This document shows, piece by piece, positions 27,112 to 34,964 of a DNA stretch of 64,000 nt (position 1 is the first letter of the stretch; every line of letters begins with the position of its first letter). Source of the DNA: JAJDTT01 sp022827025 (GTDB lineage Bacteria > Acidobacteriota > UBA6911 > RPQK01 > JAJDTT01); the NCBI GenBank assembly GCA_965203535.1, contig OZ241897.1, forward strand, positions 682,001 through 746,000, in the 5' to 3' direction. The notes beneath the pieces are model-generated. The model ran no database searches. It worked only from the letters and a program-made list of their open reading frames with translations, and was not told where the DNA came from. Both the position numbers and the translations under genes were made by a program.

Positions 27112-28257
27112 GTGAAGACGATTCAGAGCATCCGCCTCGACAATTTCCTCTCGTTCGGCCCCGGGTCGGAGAGGTTCGACCTGCGCGACCTCAATGTCCT
27201 GATCGGTCCGAACGGGGCGGGAAAATCCAACGTCGTGGAAGCGCTGGAGCTCCTGCGCGCAACACCCAGAGACTTTGCGGCGGCTATTCGTGACGGCGGC
27301 GGCGCTCAGGAGTGGCTCTGGAAAGGCGAGGGCGGCACGGCGGCAGCCACTCTGGACACTACCGTCGAAGGTCCGACGCAGAAAACGATCCGACATCGGA
27401 TCGTTTTCTCAGTCCTGCGTCATCGTGTCCGGATCGTTGAGGAATCCGTTGAAACAGACCCGTCCATGTGGGAGGACGATGTCGGTTCCCTGCATCGAGC
27501 CCCAGACGGCACACTCACGTGTCATGCCCCATACGGGACCTTTCCCGCAGAGATGTCGTTACAGTCGGGTCAGTCCTTACTTTCGCAACACCCGGAACCA
27601 TATCTGGTTGCGCCGTTAATCCAAATCGTCGGCTCCATTCAGACTTTCCGCGAGTGGACATTCGGGCGCTATACCCACCTTCGCCAGCCGCAACGCGCCG
27701 ATCTTCCCGACAATTACCTTCTGCCCGATGCCAGCAACTTGGCTCTCATCCTCTTGCAGATCGAACACGCGGACGGGCGAGTCTTCAACCACCTGTTGAA
27801 GCGCTTTCTGCCCAGATTCGACAGGATGTCGACGCTGGTGTCCGGGAATACCGTGCAGTTCTTTCTGCATGAGACGGGCCTGTCCACACCCATATCCGCC
27901 GCCCGGCTGTCCGATGGCACTCTTCGGTTCATCGCCATCATGGCAACCCTGTTGACTCCCAATCCTCCGTCTCTTGTCTGCATTGAAGAGCCGGAACTGG
28001 GCTTGCACCCGGACGCACTGGCCATCATTGCGGAACTCCTTGTCGAGGCGTCCAACCGGATGCAGGTCGTCGTCACAACGCATTCCGACGCCCTTGTTTC
28101 GGCACTGACGAACCATCCGGACGCCATTGTCGCGTGTGAAAAGCCGAATCTGAACACAACTCTCCGCCGGCTGGACCCGGAAAGGCTCCCAAATTGGCTC
28201 CGCGAGTACCAATTAGGAGATCTCTGGCGCATGGGAGAGATCGGCGCCAATCCATGA
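27112..28257 (+). CDS. OLD/SMC-like AAA ATPase (AAA_21 type), accessory island
   Basis: 381 residues with a GTG start; GGAG lies 7 bp upstream. N-terminal IRLDNFLSFGPGSERF is the RecF/SMC-like opening; Walker A is IGPNGAGKSN (31-40) and the C-terminal half has LVCIEEPELGLHPDALAI (Walker B and D-loop, ~288) and VVVTTHSDALVSAL. This family is usually paired with a DUF4276 protein; ATPase-DUF4276 pairs behave like other OLD/Septu-type two-gene modules found in defence islands. Here the ATG of the partner overlaps the ATPase stop (ATGA), but the partner is broken (next entry). The ATPase itself shows no interruption. Base composition is less GC-rich than flanking genes, consistent with transfer. 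Confidence 0.85.
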   Translation: MKTIQSIRLDNFLSFGPGSERFDLRDLNVLIGPNGAGKSNVVEALELLRATPRDFAAAIRDGGGAQEWLWKGEGGTAAATLDTTVEGPTQKTIRHRIVFSVLRHRVRIVEESVETDPSMWEDDVGSLHRAPDGTLTCHAPYGTFPAEMSLQSGQSLLSQHPEPYLVAPLIQIVGSIQTFREWTFGRYTHLRQPQRADLPDNYLLPDASNLALILLQIEHADGRVFNHLLKRFLPRFDRMSTLVSGNTVQFFLHETGLSTPISAARLSDGTLRFIAIMATLLTPNPPSLVCIEEPELGLHPDALAIIAELLVEASNRMQVVVTTHSDALVSALTNHPDAIVACEKPNLNTTLRRLDPERLPNWLREYQLGDLWRMGEIGANP

Positions 28258-28558
28258 GCAGCATAGGGATCTACATGGAGGGCGGTGGCCCCTCAAAATC
28301 CTCCGGTCGCGCCGCGTTGCGCCAAGGAATGGAACAATTCCTCATAAGCGTGAAGCAGCGGGCAAGAGAAGCCTCACGGAGCCCAAAGCCAGCGTGGTGA
28401 CGGCTTTGCACAATGCCACTCGCAAAACGCGGAAAGGCCCATATCACAAGATCCATCACGCGTCCGACCTACTCAAGAGGCTCGCCCCTCATACAGTGCG
28501 AATACGTTGTCGAAGCTGCGACCGGCTGTTCGCAACCCTTGAGCACGCCTTGCCGTAA
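28254..28558 (+). pseudogene. DUF4276-family partner, internally deleted and frameshifted
   Basis: The first frame from ATG 28254 reads MSSIGIYMEGGGPSKSSG...FLISVKQRAREAS, the normal DUF4276 N-terminus with the YxEGGG motif, and stops at a TGA after 48 codons. From about 28370 a different frame (+2 relative) gives ATRKTRKGPYHKIHHASD, LLKRLAP and CRSCDRLFATLE before a TAA at 28556, the normal DUF4276 C-terminus. The conserved middle (about 90-110 residues) is missing. The two ends therefore belong to one gene that has lost its centre and its frame. Whether this is fixed in the population or an assembly artefact cannot be told from one sequence. Confidence 0.82.
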
Positions 28559-28632
28559 GACCCGAGACACGATCGCATCCCAGTTCCCTTCAGTCCCAAA
28601 AGAAACGAGAAGAATGCCCAGCCCCATGGAAT

Positions 28633-29067
28633 TCAGACCTGCAACGGATTCCGAGTAATCAGGCTGGGAAAACGGCTAAAATCCCGGTCGACCGTCCAGA
28701 ACTCCGTGACGCCGGATGCGATGCAGATCGCCGCAATCCTTGCATCGTGCACCATCTCTCCCCTCACTCGTCCGTTTTCGAGTTGTTCCTTGAGGAGATT
28801 CCAGTGCGTGTCGGTTTCGGCAAGCAGTTCCGCAACCGGGGATTCCAGCCACGCATCGACCTGGTTCAGAGCTTCGGTGATCGTCGACGGCGGATTGTAG
28901 ATTCGCGGGTGGCTCACAATGGCCAGGAACTCGTGGATGCACGGCCACGGCAACCCCCAACTCACCCGACCTTGGGCAAGTGACTCGAGACAGGATTTCG
29001 CGGGCCCATGCCAATCGGAGTCGGCGCGGTGAGCGTAGACAAGAATATTGGTATCCGCGGCTATCAA
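28633..29067 (-). CDS. VapC-type PIN toxin with TTG start
   Basis: 144 residues if started at TTG 29067, which overlaps the antitoxin stop (TTGA) and begins exactly at the PIN fold: IAADTNILVYAHR. An ATG 14 codons upstream would lie within the antitoxin gene and add a poorly fitting MAAYPRHH... extension. Acidic residues: D5, E46 (CIHEFLAIV), D108 (MVHDARIAAIC), D127/D129 (TVDRDFSRF). Complete for the family (TA-system VapC of the type with a SHPRIY loop). Confidence 0.85.
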   Translation of the reverse strand: MIAADTNILVYAHRADSDWHGPAKSCLESLAQGRVSWGLPWPCIHEFLAIVSHPRIYNPPSTITEALNQVDAWLESPVAELLAETDTHWNLLKEQLENGRVRGEMVHDARIAAICIASGVTEFWTVDRDFSRFPSLITRNPLQV

Positions 29068-29309
29068 CTGCCACGGTCCTTGTAGATGGTGTCGCGGATA
29101 CGCGGCCAATCGGCGCCGCGAAAGGACGGCTGCAAACCCCGGCCGCCAACACTGGCATCCCTCAACTTGAAGCGGGTCCGCTGGCTGTCGGCACGCAACG
29201 CCATGCGCAGCCCACGTTCAATCAGTGACCGTAACGTGACATTCTCCTTGGCCGCATGGGCCTTGGCCTTTCTGGCGAGGCCGTCGGCAATCTCGATGGT
29301 GGTTTTCAT
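29064..29309 (-). CDS. VapB-type antitoxin
   Basis: 81 residues. MKTTIEIADGLARKAKAHAA is the start of the DUF2191-like/RHH antitoxins, with VTLRSLIERGLRMAL as the helix-turn-helix pair of the ribbon-helix-helix fold. The C-terminus (PSFRGADWPRIRDTIYKDRGS) should bind the PIN toxin. Its stop overlaps the toxin's TTG. The operator described at 29308-29367 covers its start codon, so autorepression is likely. Confidence 0.85.
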   Translation of the reverse strand: MKTTIEIADGLARKAKAHAAKENVTLRSLIERGLRMALRADSQRTRFKLRDASVGGRGLQPSFRGADWPRIRDTIYKDRGS

Positions 29310-29367
29310 ATGGGTCTCCAGTCTGTTCGATATGGTTCTACAGTTTATTTATTCTGTAGACCCATAT
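29308..29367 (-). promoter_or_regulatory. Predicted VapB operator with three half-sites
   Basis: The 14-mer ATATGGGTCTACAG (as read on one strand) occurs as an inverted pair: 29330-29343 (one mismatch) and, on the opposite strand, 29354-29367, separated by the AT-rich 10-nt TTTATTTATT. A third copy with one mismatch (29308-29321) lies 22 bp from the first in direct orientation and overlaps the antitoxin start codon. Spacing of about two helical turns fits cooperative binding of RHH dimers. Confidence 0.7.
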
Positions 29368-29471
29368 CAAGGGGATTGCGGCGCGCATCCGGATCCTTTT
29401 GCATGTAAACTCCCGGTGGCAAACAAGACACCGCCTCGGATCGAGTCCGACCGACCTGAATTGAACGTCCA

Positions 29472-30572
29472 GTGAATTCAAGCAACCATCCCCACGTCGA
29501 ATTCGAGCACGTCAGCAAGAGCTATGACGGCCGGACGCTGGTGGTCCGCGACCTGAACCTCAGCATCGCCGAGGGGGAGTTCCTGACTCTGCTGGGACCG
29601 TCCGGCTCCGGCAAGACCACGTGCCTGATGATGCTCGCCGGCTTCGAAGCGCCCACCTCGGGCGCCATCCGCATCGATGGGCGATCGGTGCACGACCTGC
29701 CGCCGCGGAAGCGCGATATCGGCGTGGTTTTCCAGAACTATGCCCTCTTTCCGCACATGACGGTGGGAGGAAACCTGGCCTTTCCCCTGGAAGTGCGCGG
29801 TCTCGATCCGGAGCAGATTCGGGAGCGCGTCCGGCGGGCACTGGAGCTGGTGCGCCTGGGCGGCATGGAGGACCGGCGTCCGGGCAAGCTTTCCGGCGGC
29901 CAGCAACAACGCGTGGCCATCGCCCGGGCGCTGGTGTTCGAGCCGCGCCTGGTCTTGATGGACGAGCCGCTGGGCGCCCTGGACCGGCGGCTGCGCGAGG
30001 AGATGCAATTCGAGGTCCGGCGCATCCAGCGGAACCTGGGGGTGACCGTCGTCTACGTGACTCACGATCAGCAGGAAGCCATGGCCATGTCCGATCGAGT
30101 CGCCGTCTTTGAGGACGGCCGCGTCGAGCAGGTCGCTCCTCCGGAAGTCCTCTACGAAGAACCGGAACGCCAGTTCGTCGCCCGATTCATCGGAGACAAC
30201 AACATTCTGTACGGAAGAGTGGTCGGCGTGGACGGCGACTTCTGCCGAGTGGACGTCGGCGGTGGGATCGTCAAGGCGTTCCGGATCGCGCCCAGCCGGC
30301 TCGGGGACAGGGTGGCCATTGCCATTCGGCCGGAACGAGTCTCCCTGGCGCCCAAGCCGGGCGTCTACCACAACGAGTTCGACGCCCGGGTCGAGGACAT
30401 CCTGTTTCTGGGCGATCACCTGCGGCTTCGCCTGACGGTCTGCGGCCACTCGGACTTCATCGCCAAGATCCCCAACATCGTAGGGCACGGCGCCGTATTG
30501 GAAGGAGACCAGGTCCGTATCGGCTGGCTGTTGACCGATTGCCGGTCGCTGGAAGCTCCGGGCCAGGAGTGA
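29472..30572 (+). CDS. potA: Polyamine-type ABC importer ATPase (PotA-like)
   Basis: 366 residues, GTG start. VEFEHVSKSYDGRTLVVRDL, Walker A LLGPSGSGKTTCLMM, VVFQNYALFPHMTV (Q-loop), signature KLSGGQQQRVAIARAL, Walker B RLVLMDEPLGALD, VTHDQQEAM (H-switch), then a TOBE-type C-terminal regulatory domain (AIRPERVSLAPKPG). Belongs to the spermidine/putrescine/opine importer group. First gene of a four-gene operon. Confidence 0.88.
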   Translation: MNSSNHPHVEFEHVSKSYDGRTLVVRDLNLSIAEGEFLTLLGPSGSGKTTCLMMLAGFEAPTSGAIRIDGRSVHDLPPRKRDIGVVFQNYALFPHMTVGGNLAFPLEVRGLDPEQIRERVRRALELVRLGGMEDRRPGKLSGGQQQRVAIARALVFEPRLVLMDEPLGALDRRLREEMQFEVRRIQRNLGVTVVYVTHDQQEAMAMSDRVAVFEDGRVEQVAPPEVLYEEPERQFVARFIGDNNILYGRVVGVDGDFCRVDVGGGIVKAFRIAPSRLGDRVAIAIRPERVSLAPKPGVYHNEFDARVEDILFLGDHLRLRLTVCGHSDFIAKIPNIVGHGAVLEGDQVRIGWLLTDCRSLEAPGQE

Positions 30573-30581
30573 GGACATTCC

Positions 30582-31697
30582 ATGACCAAGTATCGATTCA
30601 AGAACCGGATCACCCCGTCGGCTGGCGCCGCTGCGATTTTCTCCTTCGCCGTCCTGTCCTGGTCCCAAAACGCTCGGGGCGCAGAATCGGTGACCGCCGT
30701 CTCCTGGGGTGGTTCCTACGCCCGCGCCTGCACCAAGGCCATCCACGAGCCATTCACCGCCGAGACCGGCATCGAGGTCCGGATGGAGGACTACAACGGC
30801 GGACTGGCCCAGATCCGGGCTCAGGTGGAGACGGGCAACGTGCATTGGGACGTGGTCGATCTGGAAATGGCGGACGCCGTGCTGGGTTGCGATGAGGGAC
30901 TCCTGGAACCCATCGACGCCGCCGACCTCCCGCCGGGACCGGACGGCACGCCCGCCGAGGAGGACTTTTTCCCCGAAACTCTCACCGAGTGCGGCATCGG
31001 CGTCGTCTACTACTCCACGATCTACGCCTACAACGAGGAAAAATTCTCCGGTTCGAAGCCGGCGACCATCGGCGACTTCTTCGACCTGGAGAAGTTTCCG
31101 GGCCGGCGCGGGATGCGCCGGACGCCCGTGGTCAACCTGGAGTTCGCGCTGATGGCGGACGGCGTGCCCATGAAGCAGGTGTACGCCACGCTCGACACGC
31201 CGGAGGGAGTGGACCGGGCCTTTCGCAAGCTCGACACCATCAAGGAACAGATCATCTGGTGGGAAGCGGGCGCCCAACCGCCCCAAATGCTGGCGGACGG
31301 CGAGGTGGTCATGAGCACGGCCTACAACGGCCGCATCTTCAATGCCCAGATCCTGGAGAAACAGCCCTTCGTGGTGGTCTGGGACGGCCAGGTTCTGGAT
31401 TGGGGTCAGACGGGCATCGTAGCGGGAACCCGAAACCTGGAGGCGGCGCGGAAGTTCGTCGCCTTCGGGGCCCGGACCGAATCCATGGCGGCCATCGGCC
31501 GTTACATCTCCTACAGTCCGGTGCGGCGTTCCGGCACCGCGCTCATTTCGACGCACCTGGAGACCGGGGTGGACATGAAGCCACACATGCCCACGACCCC
31601 CGCAAACGTGGCCCGTGCCCTGCACAGCGATTGGGAATGGTGGAGCGATCACTCGGACGAAATGAACGAGCGCTTCAGCGCGTGGCTGGCGCGCTGA
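30582..31697 (+). CDS. potD: Periplasmic polyamine-type substrate-binding protein (PotD/PotF-like)
   Basis: 371 residues, 9 bp after the ATPase gene. Signal peptide through AIFSFAVLSWSQNARGAES. The mature protein shows the PotD/PotF pattern VTAVSWGGSYARACTKAIHEPF, DVVDLEMADAVLGCDEGLLE and GIGVVYYSTIYAYNEEKF, with W and acidic residues that in homologues hold amine ligands. Ligand identity (putrescine, spermidine or another amine/opine) cannot be fixed. Confidence 0.85.
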   Translation: MTKYRFKNRITPSAGAAAIFSFAVLSWSQNARGAESVTAVSWGGSYARACTKAIHEPFTAETGIEVRMEDYNGGLAQIRAQVETGNVHWDVVDLEMADAVLGCDEGLLEPIDAADLPPGPDGTPAEEDFFPETLTECGIGVVYYSTIYAYNEEKFSGSKPATIGDFFDLEKFPGRRGMRRTPVVNLEFALMADGVPMKQVYATLDTPEGVDRAFRKLDTIKEQIIWWEAGAQPPQMLADGEVVMSTAYNGRIFNAQILEKQPFVVVWDGQVLDWGQTGIVAGTRNLEAARKFVAFGARTESMAAIGRYISYSPVRRSGTALISTHLETGVDMKPHMPTTPANVARALHSDWEWWSDHSDEMNERFSAWLAR

Positions 31698-32881
31698 GGA
31701 AGCCTCAACTGCGGGCGGCGGCCCTGGTGCTGCCGTTGTCGGCCTTCATCCTGGCGACCTTCGTGGCGCCGCTGGTGACCATGCTGACACGCAGCGTCTA
31801 CGACCCCATGGTCGCCGACACGTTGCCCGAGACCTTGGCCCTGCTGCACGACTGGGACGGGCAGAGCACTCCGTCCGAGGCGGTCTTCGAGACGGCTTCG
31901 CGCGAAATGCTGAAGGCCCGCGAGGACCGGAGTCTGGGACGGGTGGCGACGCGCGTCAACCGGGTGGAAGCGGGACTGCGCAGCGTCATCATGAAGAGCG
32001 CCCGGAGGCTGCGGCGCGTCAAGGAAGTCGACTCCTGGCGGGACGCCATGATTTCCATCGCGCCCGAATGGGGTGAGGCGAAGACCTGGCGCGCGATTCG
32101 CCGTGCGGGCGAACGGATCACGACGCGGCACTATCTCCACGCCCTGGATCTGCAGCGCGACGCGGACGGCAGCATCGTTCTCCAGCCTTCACAGCGGCGT
32201 GTCTATCTGCCGCTTCTGAGGCGCACGTTGGCGGTCAGCCTCGGGATCACCGTTTTGTGCCTGCTGTTGGGTTATCCGCTTGCGTATCTCATCGCCCACG
32301 CGCCGCCCCGCCGGGCCAACCTGCTACTGTTGCTGGTGCTGGTTCCCTTCTGGACGTCGCTGCTGGTGCGGACCACCTCCTGGATCGTGCTGCTCCAGAC
32401 CGAAGGGGTGGTCAACGACACGCTGGTGGCGCTGGGGCTGATCGCCGACGAGAACCGGATCTCCATGATCTACAACATGACCGGGACCGTGGTGGCCATG
32501 ACCCACGTCCTGTTGCCGTTCATGGTGCTGCCGGTCTATTCGGTCATGCGGACGATCCCACCGATCTACATGAGCGCCGCCGCCTCGCTGGGAGCCAGTT
32601 TCCCCCAGGCGTTCCGGCGAGTCTATTGGCCGCAGACGCTGCCCGGCGTGGGCGCCGGATCGCTGCTGGTCTTCATTCTGTCCATCGGCTACTACATCAC
32701 TCCCGCGTTGGTGGGGGGACAGAGCGGCCAGCTCATCTCCAACATGATCGCCTATCACATGCAGCAATCGCTGAACTGGGGACTGGCGGCGGCGCTGGGC
32801 AGCATCCTGCTGGGATGCGTGGTCGCCCTCTATCTGCTGTACGACCGCGTCGTCGGCATCGACCGCATGAGGTTGGGGTGA
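31682..32881 (+). CDS. potB: ABC permease, PotB-like, with long periplasmic insertion
   Basis: 399 residues from GTG 31682 (MAGALRKPQLRAAALVLPLS), overlapping the binding-protein stop by 16 bp; the frame is open far upstream but that part is a shadow of the binding-protein gene. First membrane segment ~12-38, then a ~140-residue charged insertion (~40-180, REDRSLGRVATRVNRVEAGLR) before the conserved permease core (YPLAYLIAHAPPRRAN, FWTSLLVRTTSWIVLLQTEG) with the EAA loop in AAASLGASFPQAFRRVYWPQ. The insertion is characteristic of one subgroup of PotB-like permeases. Confidence 0.85.
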   Translation: MAGALRKPQLRAAALVLPLSAFILATFVAPLVTMLTRSVYDPMVADTLPETLALLHDWDGQSTPSEAVFETASREMLKAREDRSLGRVATRVNRVEAGLRSVIMKSARRLRRVKEVDSWRDAMISIAPEWGEAKTWRAIRRAGERITTRHYLHALDLQRDADGSIVLQPSQRRVYLPLLRRTLAVSLGITVLCLLLGYPLAYLIAHAPPRRANLLLLLVLVPFWTSLLVRTTSWIVLLQTEGVVNDTLVALGLIADENRISMIYNMTGTVVAMTHVLLPFMVLPVYSVMRTIPPIYMSAAASLGASFPQAFRRVYWPQTLPGVGAGSLLVFILSIGYYITPALVGGQSGQLISNMIAYHMQQSLNWGLAAALGSILLGCVVALYLLYDRVVGIDRMRLG

Positions 32882-32882
32882 G

Positions 32883-33707
32883 ATGACCGTGTCCGGCAGT
32901 GGTTGGGAACGCGCCGGCCGGGTCTCGTACCTGGCCTTCTGCATCGCCGTCTTCCTGTTTCTGATCGCGCCGATCCTGGTGATCGTGCCCCTCAGCTTCA
33001 ACGTGGAGCCCTATTTCACCTTCACCGAGGGGATGTTGCGCCTGGACCCGGAAGCGTATTCGCTGCGCTGGTACCGGACCGTCGCCGAAGACGAAGAGTG
33101 GCGCCGGGCGCTGGTCAACAGCCTCATCATCGGCATCGCGGCGACGGCGCTGGCGACGACTTTGGGAACGCTGGCCGCGTTGGGATTGGCGAGTCCCGCC
33201 ATGCCCGGACGGCCCCTGGCCATGAGTCTTCTGATTTCGCCCATGGTCACGCCGGTCATCATCTCGGCGGCGGGGATGTTCTTCTTCTACTCCAAGATAG
33301 GCCTGGCCCAGACCCACCTGGGGCTGATCCTGGCCCATGCCGCGTTGGGCACTCCGTTCGTGGTGATCACGGTCACGGCCACGCTGGCCGGCTTCGACGC
33401 CAATCTGACGCGAGCCGCCGCCAGCCTGGGCGCCGGGCCGGTGCGAACCTTTGCGCGGGTGCAGTTGCCCATCATCGCCCCCGGCGTGGTTTCGGGCGCG
33501 CTCTTCGCCTTCGCGACTTCCTTCGACGAAGTGGTGACGGTGTTGTTCATGGGTGGCTTGGACCAGCGCACCGTCCCTCGTCAGATGTGGTCGGGAATCC
33601 GCGAGGAGATCAGCCCGGCGATCCTGGCCGTCGCCACCTTTCTGATCGCCTTCGCGTTGATTTTCATGCTGGTCGTGGAACGCCTGCGCCGCCGCGCCAG
33701 CGGGTAG
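32883..33707 (+). CDS. potC: ABC permease, PotC-like
   Basis: 274 residues, one base after the potB stop. Six hydrophobic segments; EAA loop AAASLGAGPVRTFARVQLPI; FATSFDEVVTVLFMGG is the usual PotC membrane motif. Forms the heteromeric channel with PotB. Confidence 0.87.
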   Translation: MTVSGSGWERAGRVSYLAFCIAVFLFLIAPILVIVPLSFNVEPYFTFTEGMLRLDPEAYSLRWYRTVAEDEEWRRALVNSLIIGIAATALATTLGTLAALGLASPAMPGRPLAMSLLISPMVTPVIISAAGMFFFYSKIGLAQTHLGLILAHAALGTPFVVITVTATLAGFDANLTRAAASLGAGPVRTFARVQLPIIAPGVVSGALFAFATSFDEVVTVLFMGGLDQRTVPRQMWSGIREEISPAILAVATFLIAFALIFMLVVERLRRRASG

Positions 33708-33712
33708 TGGAG

Positions 33713-33758
33713 GGGCGATTTCTAATCGCCCGACGGGAAGGGCGATTTCTAGTCGCCC
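33713..33758. repeat. Two tandem copies of a second short palindrome (type B)
   Basis: 33713-33731 is GGGCGATT, TCT, AATCGCCC (perfect 8-bp stem); 33740-33758 is the same with a T·G wobble pair (GGGCGATT / AGTCGCCC). They lie 5-50 bp after potC in a 154-bp gap and may serve as a terminator or mRNA 3' end. Confidence 0.7.
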
Positions 33759-33861
33759 TCTTGGAAGACGCTGCGCGGAGGGAGGACTACCGTCCCTGGT
33801 CGGCGGCAGGGATGCCGCCGCTCCTGTCGCCGCTCCGTGCCGCGATTTACGGAGGAGCTTT

Positions 33862-34605
33862 ATGTCAATCGAATCCCCTGCCGACCTTGATGGTCTCGCC
33901 CGCGTCGGAAGGGTGGTCGCGTCAACATTGAAGGCTATGGCGGACACCGTCCGTCCTGGAGTTTCTACCGCCGAAGTGGATGCCGTCGGGGCGGGAGTGC
34001 TCCGTCGGCACGGGGCCCGGTCTGCACCAAGGATTTTCTACGGTTTTCCCGGAGTCAATTTGATCAGTGTCAACGACGAGGTCGTCCATGGCGTTCCCGG
34101 CGAACGGGTATTGCGGCCCGGAGATCTGGTGAGCCTCGACGTCACCGCCGAGTTGGACGGATACATCGCGGATGCAGCGACGACCGTCCCCCTGGCGCCG
34201 TATTCGAGGAAAGCCGCGAGATTGTGCCGATGTGCCAGACAGGCGTTTGAAAAGGCGGCGGCTGTCGCCCGTGCCGGAACACCCATCCAATGCATCGGCC
34301 GGGCAGTTGAAAGAGAAGTCAGGCAGCGGGGATTCGCGGTACTCGGCGGGTTGGCCGGCCACGGGACAGGCAGACGCATCCACGAGGACCCGGTTGTTTC
34401 CAACGTTTTCCATCCATCGGATACGCAGCCGTTGACGGATGGACTCGTCCTCACCATCGAGCCCTTGATCGCCGAACGATCGGAGCGAGTCTTCATGGAC
34501 GATGACGGATGGACTCTGCGGACGGCCGGCGGCGATCTGTCCGCGCACTACGAACACACCCTCGTGATTACGAAAGAAAAGCCGATCCTGCTCACGGCGG
34601 CGTAA
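33862..34605 (+). CDS. map: Type I methionine aminopeptidase
   Basis: 247 residues; GGAGG 8-9 bp before the ATG. Full catalytic set visible: VSLDVTAELDGYIADAATT (two aspartate ligands), GHGTGRRIHEDP (histidine), TIEPLIAE (glutamate) and AHYEHTLVIT (glutamate). Removes N-terminal methionine from nascent proteins. It is not next to infB/rpsM-type genes, so it may be a second, stand-alone copy. Codon use is ordinary. Confidence 0.88.
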   Translation: MSIESPADLDGLARVGRVVASTLKAMADTVRPGVSTAEVDAVGAGVLRRHGARSAPRIFYGFPGVNLISVNDEVVHGVPGERVLRPGDLVSLDVTAELDGYIADAATTVPLAPYSRKAARLCRCARQAFEKAAAVARAGTPIQCIGRAVEREVRQRGFAVLGGLAGHGTGRRIHEDPVVSNVFHPSDTQPLTDGLVLTIEPLIAERSERVFMDDDGWTLRTAGGDLSAHYEHTLVITKEKPILLTAA

Positions 34606-34712
34606 GCGTCGCGGTTTCCGAAAAGACATCACCGACATTTCCGTGGCGGGTTGCCTTCCCTCCCGTACGTGTGGTCAAATCCGAGCCCGACGGGGATCAG
34701 AGGGAGGAATTC

Positions 34713-34964
34713 ATGGGGAACGCGTCGATTCGACGGCTTGTCTATGCGGCTCTGTTGCTCGCGTACCTGCTCCACAACGACCTCTGGCTCTGGAACGATT
34801 CCAGGATCATGCTGGGTCTTCCAGTCGGCCTTCTCTACCACGTCGGCTTCTGCGCGGCCGCCTCGGTGATCCTTACCCTCCTGATTCGATTCTGTTGGCC
34901 CCTTCCGCAACAGTCCTCACCGGCTGCGCCCGGGACATCGCATAAGGACGAAGCACAGCCGTGA
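34713..34964 (+). CDS. DUF3311-type small membrane protein, symporter partner
   Basis: 83 residues from MGNASIRRLVYAALLL with GGAGG just upstream; the same frame extends further 5' but without any family sequence. Two membrane segments, LLLAYLLHNDLWLWND motif and LGLPVGLLYHVGFCAAAS, as in small subunits encoded before sodium:solute symporters. Its stop overlaps the symporter GTG (GTGA). Confidence 0.82.
   Translation: MGNASIRRLVYAALLLAYLLHNDLWLWNDSRIMLGLPVGLLYHVGFCAAASVILTLLIRFCWPLPQQSSPAAPGTSHKDEAQP

Noticed and set aside
28633..29109. ATG-started form of the second PIN toxin
   Set aside because: The extra 14 residues lie inside the antitoxin gene and do not fit the PIN fold; the TTG overlapping the antitoxin stop starts exactly at the first beta strand.
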